A stretch of 64,000 nucleotides of DNA. Origin: a bacterium. GTDB taxonomy: Bacteria > Verrucomicrobiota > Verrucomicrobiia > Limisphaerales > UBA11358. This document shows positions 20,213 through 29,544 of this stretch, one piece after another. The stretch lies in contig JAKALA010000001.1 of NCBI GenBank assembly GCA_021813325.1, positions 62,001 through 126,000 on the forward strand, given 5' to 3'. The notes below the pieces were generated by a model. That model was given only the letters and a program-made list of their open reading frames with translations. It ran no database searches and was not told the DNA's origin. Made by a program: the position numbers and the translations under genes. The stretch's first letter is position 1. Each line of letters begins with the position of its first letter.

Positions 20213-20777
20213 TGGCGTCCAAAGTGGATTTGGCCTGCGTCACCAAATTGCGTAGCTGATTTAATTGCTCCGTGGTGAGCAGGACTTTTTGTCCGTCGCC
20301 AAACCGGACGGATTGTTGGATGCCTCCCTGACGGCGCTCGCTGTGCGCGCTGAAACGAATGCCCGAACGCGTGGTAAAGCTGGCGTCAAAACCCGTTAAC
20401 GGCGTCACTTCATAGGTGATTTTCCCCAAATATTCCAAGGCGCTCGCCAAGGCATCCAGTTCGTCATAATCCACCACCATGACCTCGCGTGAAGCCGCGC
20501 CACCGGACTGGGAGCCGGCGCGGGTCAAAACCATTTGTATCCCGTAAACCTTTTGCGTGTGCCAAACGTCCGCGGTGGCTTTCACGCGAACAGAGACCGT
20601 CGAATCTCCCAATGAAACGGAGCCCACCGGACTGAATCCCTTTATCAGGATCGTGCCGGTTTGGAGCTCAAAATTTTCAATATACGTGGTGGGAGGATTG
20701 GTGGTTTGAGCTCCGGCCGAAGCGATTAAAAAAAGGCCGACGCCCATTCCCGCCAAGAGTGTTTTGCAAGCGCGCAT
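20205..20777 (-). CDS. secreted hypothetical protein
   Basis: Signal peptide [24 protein letters not shown]; complete ORF. Confidence 0.7.
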   Translation of the reverse strand: MRACKTLLAGMGVGLFLIASAGAQTTNPPTTYIENFELQTGTILIKGFSPVGSVSLGDSTVSVRVKATADVWHTQKVYGIQMVLTRAGSQSGGAASREVMVVDYDELDALASALEYLGKITYEVTPLTGFDASFTTRSGIRFSAHSERRQGGIQQSVRFGDGQKVLLTTEQLNQLRNLVTQAKSTLDAIK

Positions 20778-20861
20778 AGGTTTTGTGTTCCAGAACGGAG
20801 TCCAATGTCACTGATCAAACTCCAGTTCCACCAAAAAGTTGCGGGCAACCTCATCATCCGC

Positions 20862-23800
20862 CTATGGCAACAGCAAACGGTAGAATCCTTGCGGCCAGTC
20901 TGGATCAATTTGATTGGTGAAATTGAAATCGCCACGGGCATCGAACTGATTGGTGATCAGCCGGGTCCAATTCGTAAAAGGCGTCGCCAAATTGGTTGTG
21001 CCCACCAAATAGTAATCCCCGGCGGGCACGCCGCCTGTGCCGCGAAAAATCAACGCATTTCCAGATACCTTCACCGAACCGAGCTCCGGAGGATTTATTG
21101 GCGCCACGGAAATCATTCCCGCGCTTGGTAATTGGCTCACATCCCAGGCCAGGCCGGCTGGCAGCGCAGGCAAATCCACAGTGGCAAATGCCAGATTATA
21201 AGCCGTCGCATTGAACAGCCTGAAACGATCGCCGGCGGCCAAAATGCCACTGCCTTGATCAAGGACCGCAAGCGTTCCACCGCCGCTCAAAATTCCTTGG
21301 ACGTTCAACGCATCATTGGTCAGCGGCGAATGGCTGATTTCCATGAAATTTGTGGCGCCCGCCGCCAAGGTCAAATTACCGCCAAACGTCAACGCGCCGA
21401 TCGCGTTCACGCCCGGGGCAACGGTTGCTCCCGGGCGGATTATTGCGTCTCGGCCGATTGAACCGTTTCCCTCCAGCATTCCGCCAGCGGCGACAACGCC
21501 GCCGGCGAACGAGCCATTAACCACCAACGCACCGTTGCTCAATACACAGCTACCGCTGGCCGGACTGTCGCCGGAAAGCACCAGTGAACCGGTGCCGACT
21601 TTCACAAAACTGTTCGTCCCATTGAGAATTCCCGCGAACGTGGTCGAGGCATTGCCAGAACCAGCCGTCAGGCCGCCGTTGGACAATTTCACCTCACTGC
21701 CCGTGACCCCGGAAAGCGAGCCAACTGTTTGCATATGCCCGCTGCTATTGTCAAAAACCGCCGTGCTGCCATTCAGATTCAACGCGGTGTTCGCCGGTAA
21801 AGTTGCGGCAAAAACCGCGTCCGGTCCGCTGACTTGAAGCGTTTGCAATTCATCGGCAGACAAAGCCCGGTTCCAGATCCGCACTTCGTTGTAGCTGGCG
21901 CTGGCGGTGTTGTCGCTGGTGTATGCGGAGCGGCCCAGCCAGAAATTGGCGTTCAGGAAATTGACCAACGTGTTGGCCGAATCGAAACTGCCCCGCGCAT
22001 TGCCCAGCGTGCTGCCAGCGGCGGCGGCCCGATACCAGGTCACACGCGTTGTGCCGTTCGTTCCTGCGCCCGGCTCAATCACCAGGGCAATATGAAATTC
22101 CGTTCCGAGCGAATACGGCTGGCACGTGTTGTCGGCCGTGGAAGTGACGCTGTCTTTCCACTCGACGCGATCGGAAGCCAATGTCGTGCCTTGGGTCCAG
22201 CTCATCAACAGGTTTTCGGAGGTTGACGTTCCCACATCGATGATGCGCGACCAGTTTTGGATGGCATTGGGCGTCGCCCAGATTTCGATGGTCACCGGCG
22301 AGGTCGCGTTCGGCAACAAGTTCGCGCCCAGACTCACATAGCCTGAGGTCGAACGAGCACCACCCACCAGGGTGACGGAATTGGCATTCAAAGTGGCGTT
22401 GTTGCCGCCCAAATTCACAATGGCCGCTGTCTGCCCGCCGACGGAGTCCGCGAGGGTTCCATTAAAACTCCAACGATGCACCAAGCCATCCATGCCCAGC
22501 AATTTGAGCGTGCCCGCATTGATGCTGGTATTGCCGGAATACGTGTTGGAATTCATCAGGGTCAACGTGCCACTCCCGGCTTTGATCAGCGAACCCGCGC
22601 CGGCAACCGAGCCCGGCCCGGTAAAAATATAATCCTTGCTGGCAGTGATCATCAGCGTGCCAGGTTGAACATTAGTGAGCAGCGTCACGGGAATGGCATT
22701 TGATCCGGTGTCATCAAAAACGGTCGGCAACGCATTGGTAAAAACGGTTTGAGCGCCATTTTGCGCCAGCCAATTGGCCGACTGATTCACATCCCAAATG
22801 TTGCTGATTCCATCGCCGTGCCAGGTCAGCGAAGTGGCAGTCGAACCACCTGCAATCGCGGAGACCGTTCCAGCCACCGTCAGATTGCTCGTGTTCCAAG
22901 TTGCGTTGACCAATGGCGGCAGATTGATCGCATTAAACGAGCCGGCGTAACTTGCCGCGTTCAAAATTTTAAAACTGTCACCCGCGACAATTTGCCCGCC
23001 AAGATTATTCACTGTGAGCGTGCCGGCACACGTCAGGGTTCCACCAACATTCACCGGATCATTGGTGCCATTGGCCTTGTCCAATTCAATGACCATCGCG
23101 CTGCCGGTGTCACAAGTAAGATCGCCGGTGAAGGTCAACTGGCCAGCACCATGATTACCGGGCGTCAGCGTTCCTTTTACCGAGGTCGTGCCGCCAATGA
23201 TGCCGGAGCCGCCCAACGTTCCCGAGGCGTTGACGGTTACCGCTCCAGTCGCGGCGGAATCGTCGCCATCAATCAACAGCGCACCGGCATTAATCGTAGT
23301 GGCGCCGGTGTAGGAATTGGTGCCGGCCAACGTCAAGGTGCCCGTGCCGGTTTTGGTCAAGATTGTTCGCGAACTGGAACTATAACTGCCATCGATAATT
23401 CTACCGTGGAAAACCGAATCAAAGTCGTTGCCACCAATCGTGTAAGTGACCGAATTGCCGGAGGAATTGTCGCCAGACAAGGTGGTGTTGCTGCCACCCG
23501 CGAGCGCGCCCAGGGCAATGGAGCGTGGTGCGTTGCGCAAGCCCATGCCAACCGTTCCGGAACCCAAATCAAACGTGGCCTGCGAACTGCCAGAAGTGCC
23601 ATTCAACCGCACGCCATTGGCCGAGCCAAACGTCAAGCGGCCGCTGAATCCGCTGAGATCACCGATCAAATCGAATACGCCCGTGGTGATATTGATATTG
23701 ATGTTGTTTGCGCCGGTGACTTTGCCGACGCCGGCCAAGCCGCCGCCACTGCCACCGCTGATGGTGCTGTTGGCCAGCGTGCTGATGAGATTGGTCGGCT

Positions 23801-26800
23801 TGGTGGCACCGATATAAAATGTTCCGCCCGCCAGCCAGACGGTGCCCGATCCGACCGCGCTGATTTGCGTAGCGGTAAAGGTGCCGTTGCTGATGACCGT
23901 GCCGCCGGCGTAAGTGCTGCCCGCTCCGGGTTGAAAGGTGCCCGGACCAGTTTTAATTAGTGTCCCCGGACCGGTAAAAATACCGCTCATGGTCAGACCC
24001 GAAGAACTGGTGGCCACTTCAAACGTGGCCCCATTGGCGCCCACCGTGGCGCCGCGAACCACACTGGCGGAAATACCGGTGTAACGGAACGTGCCACCGT
24101 CGATGACAAGATTGGTGGGATCGCTGGAGGATGCCCCGATGGCGCTCGGCGAACCGCCGTCACTGACATCGGCAACGCTTAACCCGCCGCCATTGATGGT
24201 TGTGACCCCGGTATAACTATTCGTGGCCATGGCGATGGTCAATGTGCCCGAGTTTTGCTTGGTCAAGCTGGCATTGCCGCCGATGCTGCCACTGCCGGCA
24301 AATGTATAATCGTTGGTGGCGTTGATGATGACGGAGTTGGGATTCAAAGTTCCGGTTAAATTCACTGCGGGTGTGGTGGAACCCGAATCATCAAAAGTGA
24401 CAGCATCTCCCGTCACAAAATAATCACGCACCGAACCGTTCAGCCAATTGCTGGTAATTTGGGTGTCCCAGGTATTGGCGAGCAAGCCACCTTTCCAAAC
24501 CACGTTGGTCGGAAACCGTTTATCGCTCACCACGAGAGTAATGGCGCCAGGTGGATTGGCCAGCGAGCCGGGAACGCCAACCAGTTTTAGATTGGCGAGT
24601 GAACCGTTGAAGCTGCCGGCATATTTGATGAGCGTGTAAGTGCCAACACCCAGTTCACCGGCGAGCGCTTTGACGTCGATCACATTGGCGCCAGACAAAT
24701 TTAAATCGCCGAGGATGTTCAACTCATCGTTCGTCCCGCTCACGCCAGCAGGATCATCGGACAATTCAAACAAATTGGTCGCGCCACCCGATTCCGTCAT
24801 GGAATTGGCAATGTTCAAAGTGCCAGCCGCGTTTCCCGGCGCCACCATTCCGCCCGCTTCAACCAGCAAGCCTGCCCCCAATGTTCCCGAGCCGCCAACC
24901 GTCGCTCCGGCTTTCACGGTCACAACACTGGAACTCAAACCGCCATTCACCCGCAGCGTGCCATTGCTCACGGTCGTGCTTCCGCCAAAGGTGTTGGTGT
25001 TGGCCAAAGTCAGCGTGCCGAGGCCACCCTTGCCCAAAGCCATGGAACCGGTCAATGCGCCCACGCCGTTTATTTCGTAGCTTTTATTGGCCCAAACCGT
25101 CACGGCACCCGGAGCCAGCGCCGTGGTAATATTAACCGGCATTGAATTATTGCCGTAGTCATCAAAGAACACACGGTTGCCGCTGGCAAACACTTTGGGG
25201 CTGCCGTTGGTGTTCCAATTGGCCGTTGCACCAATGTCCCAAGCATTGTTATTGGTGCCACCGCGCCAGTCCAAATCATAACCCGACACCAGCGGCGGCA
25301 CGCCCGGCAACTCCAGGTTCAGATAGTCATACATGACATGCTCGGTGGCGCTGCCGGTGAAAACGCGACCTTGAACCAGCGTGATGGTGTTGGTGCCGGG
25401 ATGCAGTTTGGCGACCGGAATGGAAACCGCATCCGTGCCGTATTTGGCATGAATGCCTTCGCGAATCAGCGCGTTGCCATCGCTCATGGACGGATAAAAA
25501 CTGGTGAACATGGAAGATTCGCCGTTTACATACATGTCGATGCGGGCGTGATCCGCGCTGGCCCAGGCAAAATTCATCGTGGCATTGCCGCTCGCCGGCA
25601 CGGTGGGCAGAATGAAATTGATGCGCCATTTCCAGGCCGACCAATCGCCCGGCCAGGCACAGTGCGCATAGTTCCAATCATTCGATTCCACGCTGGCCCC
25701 GATGTTGAATTCGAGCGGATTGGAAAATTCGCCGGGAAAGTTCAGCCAGTTGTAAGGCTCAAACCAGTCGGTGCTGCCATGTTTGAATTCGCTGGCGCTG
25801 CGATTGGGTTTGCCAATCTCCCACGCAATAAAATCACCCGTATGAGCGATGTTCCAAGTAAAAATTCCGAGATCATTGGTGGCGCCCGCGGTGACCGTGA
25901 TGTTGTTGGTTGAGAATTCCTTCATTGCGCCATCGTTGAACGCGTAAAGCGTGTATTTGCCCGGACGAACATGGGGAATGGTGAACTGTCCAGCGGCATC
26001 GCAATGCGCCCAATATTCGTAATTGAATCCCTGAAATTGCCAGCCGGTATAAGCATTTGCGGGATCGGTTGGATCCGCCAGCCCGATCCAGGCGTTGGAC
26101 GAATTGACGGAGGATTTGAGCGGGTCGTGCATCAAGAAAGTTCCCGAAACGGCTCCGCGCTGGCCGGCCAGCGGATACAGCGCGTTGGTCACCCAGGCAT
26201 AAGGCCAGGCCGATTCTTCCGCCGCCGCCTGGGCTTTCGCATCGGCCCAGCACGCGTCACCGCCCGCGGCATTGGTATTGCAGTAAAGCAGGAACGGGCC
26301 GTAGCACTTTCCCCAGTATGTGTTCGTGGCGATGACGAAATCCGGCGTGTTGTAATGCAGGCCGTTAAATGTGACGTGAATAATGCCGGCAGCCGCATTC
26401 AAATCGGCAAACGTCGGGCCGCAATTGAAAAACTCGTGGCTGCCGAAAACACACCATTGCCCGATTTTGTTGACATCGCTCGCATGGCCATCGCAGGGCA
26501 AATCCCAAAGGTTGGCGGAGTATTCATATTTGCAATCATATTTGCCGGCGCGAACACCCGTCGTCAGTTTGATCACCTCCGCGATGCCCGTGGCCAGACC
26601 GGCGGCGTAATCAGCGGGACTGGGCATTTGCCAATGGCGCACGTCATCGACATAAATTTTTTCGCAGACATTGGTGCCGGCATTGTTGCCAATCCACCAG
26701 ACCATGCGCCAGGAACCCAGACTGACGGCCGGATAGGCGGGTTGATGTTCCAAAACGGAATAACAATAAAGCCCGGTGTTGCCGCGCCGCAAAACCCAGT

Positions 26801-27233
26801 GCAAATCAATGTCGGCCGGGATGGTGTTGACGGCGGGATTGTAGGTGCGCTTGAAGCTCAAATCCACCATGTCGGCGTTGATCACATTTGTCGTAAACAC
26901 ACAGCCAAACATGGTTTCAAAGGCGCCCCCTACCGATGTGCCGGTGGAAGCATCCCAACCCGTGCCGGTCCAGTCGTGGTAAATCTTGGTTTTGGAACCG
27001 GATGTGGCTACGAGTTCTTTGCCGCCGTATATGAGCGATGTAATGTCGCCGCTATCTTTATCAATGGTCGCGGTGACAAATCCATTGGCAACAATCACCG
27101 ATCCGCCATTCACCGTCACCGTTACGTCGGGGCCGGTATTCCCGCCGCCAGGAACATTTCCCCAAGCCGATACGGCCAGCCACATTACTTCCACCAAAAT
27201 GAAAAAACTGAATCGGCGCGGCAAAATATTCAT
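20862..27233 (-). CDS. 2123-aa secreted protein: N-terminal rhamnogalacturonan lyase (PL4)-like region, autotransporter-associated beta-strand repeats, LamG-like domain
   Basis: Signal peptide; N-terminal VTATIDKDSGDITSLIYGGKEL..., RGAVSGTFLMHDPL...GQFTIPHVRPGKYTLYAFNDG (PL4-like); repeated GTLTLANTNTFGGSTTVSNGTLRVNG / GTLTLAGTNSYTGATTINAGALLIDG motifs; LVHRWSFNGTLADSVGG LamG-like. Confidence 0.88.
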   Translation of the reverse strand: MNILPRRFSFFILVEVMWLAVSAWGNVPGGGNTGPDVTVTVNGGSVIVANGFVTATIDKDSGDITSLIYGGKELVATSGSKTKIYHDWTGTGWDASTGTSVGGAFETMFGCVFTTNVINADMVDLSFKRTYNPAVNTIPADIDLHWVLRRGNTGLYCYSVLEHQPAYPAVSLGSWRMVWWIGNNAGTNVCEKIYVDDVRHWQMPSPADYAAGLATGIAEVIKLTTGVRAGKYDCKYEYSANLWDLPCDGHASDVNKIGQWCVFGSHEFFNCGPTFADLNAAAGIIHVTFNGLHYNTPDFVIATNTYWGKCYGPFLLYCNTNAAGGDACWADAKAQAAAEESAWPYAWVTNALYPLAGQRGAVSGTFLMHDPLKSSVNSSNAWIGLADPTDPANAYTGWQFQGFNYEYWAHCDAAGQFTIPHVRPGKYTLYAFNDGAMKEFSTNNITVTAGATNDLGIFTWNIAHTGDFIAWEIGKPNRSASEFKHGSTDWFEPYNWLNFPGEFSNPLEFNIGASVESNDWNYAHCAWPGDWSAWKWRINFILPTVPASGNATMNFAWASADHARIDMYVNGESSMFTSFYPSMSDGNALIREGIHAKYGTDAVSIPVAKLHPGTNTITLVQGRVFTGSATEHVMYDYLNLELPGVPPLVSGYDLDWRGGTNNNAWDIGATANWNTNGSPKVFASGNRVFFDDYGNNSMPVNITTALAPGAVTVWANKSYEINGVGALTGSMALGKGGLGTLTLANTNTFGGSTTVSNGTLRVNGGLSSSVVTVKAGATVGGSGTLGAGLLVEAGGMVAPGNAAGTLNIANSMTESGGATNLFELSDDPAGVSGTNDELNILGDLNLSGANVIDVKALAGELGVGTYTLIKYAGSFNGSLANLKLVGVPGSLANPPGAITLVVSDKRFPTNVVWKGGLLANTWDTQITSNWLNGSVRDYFVTGDAVTFDDSGSTTPAVNLTGTLNPNSVIINATNDYTFAGSGSIGGNASLTKQNSGTLTIAMATNSYTGVTTINGGGLSVADVSDGGSPSAIGASSSDPTNLVIDGGTFRYTGISASVVRGATVGANGATFEVATSSSGLTMSGIFTGPGTLIKTGPGTFQPGAGSTYAGGTVISNGTFTATQISAVGSGTVWLAGGTFYIGATKPTNLISTLANSTISGGSGGGLAGVGKVTGANNININITTGVFDLIGDLSGFSGRLTFGSANGVRLNGTSGSSQATFDLGSGTVGMGLRNAPRSIALGALAGGSNTTLSGDNSSGNSVTYTIGGNDFDSVFHGRIIDGSYSSSSRTILTKTGTGTLTLAGTNSYTGATTINAGALLIDGDDSAATGAVTVNASGTLGGSGIIGGTTSVKGTLTPGNHGAGQLTFTGDLTCDTGSAMVIELDKANGTNDPVNVGGTLTCAGTLTVNNLGGQIVAGDSFKILNAASYAGSFNAINLPPLVNATWNTSNLTVAGTVSAIAGGSTATSLTWHGDGISNIWDVNQSANWLAQNGAQTVFTNALPTVFDDTGSNAIPVTLLTNVQPGTLMITASKDYIFTGPGSVAGAGSLIKAGSGTLTLMNSNTYSGNTSINAGTLKLLGMDGLVHRWSFNGTLADSVGGQTAAIVNLGGNNATLNANSVTLVGGARSTSGYVSLGANLLPNATSPVTIEIWATPNAIQNWSRIIDVGTSTSENLLMSWTQGTTLASDRVEWKDSVTSTADNTCQPYSLGTEFHIALVIEPGAGTNGTTRVTWYRAAAAGSTLGNARGSFDSANTLVNFLNANFWLGRSAYTSDNTASASYNEVRIWNRALSADELQTLQVSGPDAVFAATLPANTALNLNGSTAVFDNSSGHMQTVGSLSGVTGSEVKLSNGGLTAGSGNASTTFAGILNGTNSFVKVGTGSLVLSGDSPASGSCVLSNGALVVNGSFAGGVVAAGGMLEGNGSIGRDAIIRPGATVAPGVNAIGALTFGGNLTLAAGATNFMEISHSPLTNDALNVQGILSGGGTLAVLDQGSGILAAGDRFRLFNATAYNLAFATVDLPALPAGLAWDVSQLPSAGMISVAPINPPELGSVKVSGNALIFRGTGGVPAGDYYLVGTTNLATPFTNWTRLITNQFDARGDFNFTNQIDPDWPQGFYRLLLP

Positions 27234-27297
27234 GAGCTAGCGGAGCAAATTAATCAAAATAGCAGGCACCCGCCATCCACAGAACTGGTGAGCAAAT

Positions 27298-27326
27298 AAA
27301 AAACCGCCGCCCAAAGACGACGGTTT
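27298..27326 (-). terminator. intrinsic terminator downstream of the nucleotidyltransferase gene
   Basis: Minus strand AAACCGTCGTCTTTGGGCGGCGGTTTTTT: GC-rich hairpin plus T-run. Confidence 0.7.
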
Positions 27327-27352
27327 GAAAGCAACTGCTGAGAGAACTGGAA

Positions 27353-28261
27353 TTAAGTCCAGAGTTTCCCCGGATACTTGCCTGCCGCGACCAGTTTACG
27401 AATACTCTCGACCACTTGCGGACGATCTTCACGATAGGTCACCCCAAACCAGGAATCCGAAGAGCGCAACACCTTGCACTTAGCCTGCCCGGCAGTTACC
27501 AACTCACCCACGGTAGCTGGAATGTAACATTCCGACTTGAGCTCGTTGCCGGCGCGTTTGAGGAATTGCTCAAACGCCAATTTGAGCTGTGGGAACAGCG
27601 CCGGGGTGAATCCCCAAAAATTCATCGAAACGGCCTCGTCGCCCGTGAGCTTGGTGATTTTGCCGTCCGGACCGTTGTCTTTCGCGCCGCCGCCGTCGCG
27701 CTCGATCTTCATCAATTCGACGATGTGCGTGAGGTAATTATTCGCATCCACGCGGGAAACACCCCGCGCCACGCTGCCAAATTCCGACAGAGTATTTTTC
27801 AGGATAAACCCGACCATGGCGTAGTCAGGCGAACCGGAATTCAGGTGTTCGGCCAGGACTTTGTAGGCCTGCTGACCATAGAAATCATCGGCGTTGATGG
27901 CCGCAAAAGGTTCTTTGATGGCGTCTTCGGCCATCAGGATGGCGTGCGTCGTGCCCCACGGCTTGGTGCGTCCCTCCGGCAAGCGGTAGCCCGCGGGTAA
28001 TTTATTCAGCTCCTGGAAAACGTATTCCACGGCAATGCGCTTTTCAAATCGCGCTCCAACAATTTCGCGGAATTGTTGTTCAATGTCCTTGCGGATGACA
28101 AAGACCAGCTTGCCGAAGCCGGCGCGCATGGCGTCAAAAATGGAATAATCAATAATGGTTTCGCCGGAGGGTCCGACGGGATCAATTTGTTTCAGTCCAC
28201 CGTAGCGGCTGCCCATGCCAGCCGCGAGAACGAGCAAAGTCGGTTTCGTCATGGACGGCAT
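27353..28261 (-). CDS. sugar-phosphate nucleotidyltransferase family protein
   Basis: LLVLAAGMGSRYGGLKQIDPVGPSGETIIDYSIFDA; NADDFYG. ATG at 28261. Confidence 0.88.
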   Translation of the reverse strand: MPSMTKPTLLVLAAGMGSRYGGLKQIDPVGPSGETIIDYSIFDAMRAGFGKLVFVIRKDIEQQFREIVGARFEKRIAVEYVFQELNKLPAGYRLPEGRTKPWGTTHAILMAEDAIKEPFAAINADDFYGQQAYKVLAEHLNSGSPDYAMVGFILKNTLSEFGSVARGVSRVDANNYLTHIVELMKIERDGGGAKDNGPDGKITKLTGDEAVSMNFWGFTPALFPQLKLAFEQFLKRAGNELKSECYIPATVGELVTAGQAKCKVLRSSDSWFGVTYREDRPQVVESIRKLVAAGKYPGKLWT

Positions 28262-28409
28262 TTTAATTTCCTCAAGTTGGCTGTCCAGAAAATGCGGGAA
28301 ATAATTCCGCCACGGTATTGTCATCAAGGCCATTAATCCCTATGCTGCCGTTACCGAAAGCCGCCTCAGATCAAAACCGGCGGCAATTGTCTCTTATCAA
28401 TCAAAGTCT

Positions 28410-29459
28410 ATGGAACAAAACAAACGTGTTGTAGAAAAGGACGCCCCGCTGAAAAAAAATGACCTGATCGTCATCACTGGCGCGGGCGGTTTCATCGGCG
28501 GCAATCTGGCGCTGTATTTCACCAAGAAAGGCTTTACCAACATTCGGGCGGTGGACAAAAAACCCCTTTATGAATGGTATATTCATGTTCCCGGCGTGCA
28601 GAATCTTTGCCTCGACGTGAGCATTGAGGCCAACTGCCACCGCGTCTGCGAAGGCGCCGTGGAAGTCTATAACCTCGCCGCCGACATGGGCGGCATGGGC
28701 TTCATCGAACGCTTCCGCGTCGAATGCCTCCGCTCCATTCTCATCAACACCCACATGGTCGAAGCCGCTTACAAAGCCGGCGTGCGCCGTTATTTTTACT
28801 CCAGCTCCGCCTGCGCCTACAACACGCTCCTCCAAAAAGACCCGAACGTGCGCGCCTTGAAGGAATCCGATGCCTATCCCGCCATGGCCGAACGCGGCTA
28901 CGGCTGGGAAAAATTGGTTTCCGAAATGTTCTGCCAGGAATACTGGCATGAACGCGGCATGAAAACTTTCATCGCCCGTTTCCACAACGTTTATGGTCCG
29001 AACGGCACTTGGGACGGTGGCCGTGAAAAGGCGCCCGCCGCCATGTGCCGCAAGGTCATCGAAGCCATTGATAAAAACGACCTGACCATCAACATCTGGG
29101 GCACCGGCGAACAAACCCGCAGCTTCATGTATATCGACGACTGCGTGAAGGGCATCGACATGATCACGCATTGCGACAAATTAATTGCCACGCCGATCAA
29201 TCTGGGTTCCAGCGAACTGGTCTCCATCAACACGCTTCTGAGCAAGGTGGAGAAAATCGCCGGGGTGAAATGCAAACGCACGCACAAGCTGGATGCGCCG
29301 TTGGGCGTGGCGGGGCGCAATTCCGACAACACGTTCATCAAGCAGATGCTCAAATGGGAACCGAGCACGACTTTGGACAAGGGCCTGGCGGCCACCTACA
29401 AATGGATCAAAGCCCAATACGAAGCCCGCAAAGCCGGCAAACGCGTCGGCATTGGCTGA
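28410..29459 (+). CDS. NAD-dependent epimerase/dehydratase (GDP-mannose 3,5-epimerase-like)
   Basis: VITGAGGFIGGNLALYFTKKG, YNLAADMGGMGFI, NVYGPNGTWDGGREKAPAAMCRKV. Confidence 0.9.
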   Translation: MEQNKRVVEKDAPLKKNDLIVITGAGGFIGGNLALYFTKKGFTNIRAVDKKPLYEWYIHVPGVQNLCLDVSIEANCHRVCEGAVEVYNLAADMGGMGFIERFRVECLRSILINTHMVEAAYKAGVRRYFYSSSACAYNTLLQKDPNVRALKESDAYPAMAERGYGWEKLVSEMFCQEYWHERGMKTFIARFHNVYGPNGTWDGGREKAPAAMCRKVIEAIDKNDLTINIWGTGEQTRSFMYIDDCVKGIDMITHCDKLIATPINLGSSELVSINTLLSKVEKIAGVKCKRTHKLDAPLGVAGRNSDNTFIKQMLKWEPSTTLDKGLAATYKWIKAQYEARKAGKRVGIG

Positions 29460-29482
29460 AATCCACCTGGCTGACTTATTAT

Positions 29483-29514
29483 GCCGTCGGTGGTTTAGGC
29501 CATCGGCGGCTTTT
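29483..29514 (+). terminator. intrinsic terminator after the epimerase gene
   Basis: GCCGTCGGTGG TTTAGG CCATCGGCGGC TTTT; 11-bp stem with two G-U pairs. Confidence 0.65.
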
Positions 29515-29544
29515 CCATTTAAACCCTCCACTTAAGAACACCCC

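Noticed and set aside
22749-23960. 403-aa plus-strand ORF and the other plus-strand ORFs between 20.8 and 27.3 kb
   Set aside because: Shadow ORFs of the 2123-aa repeat protein; low-complexity composition mirrors the repeats.
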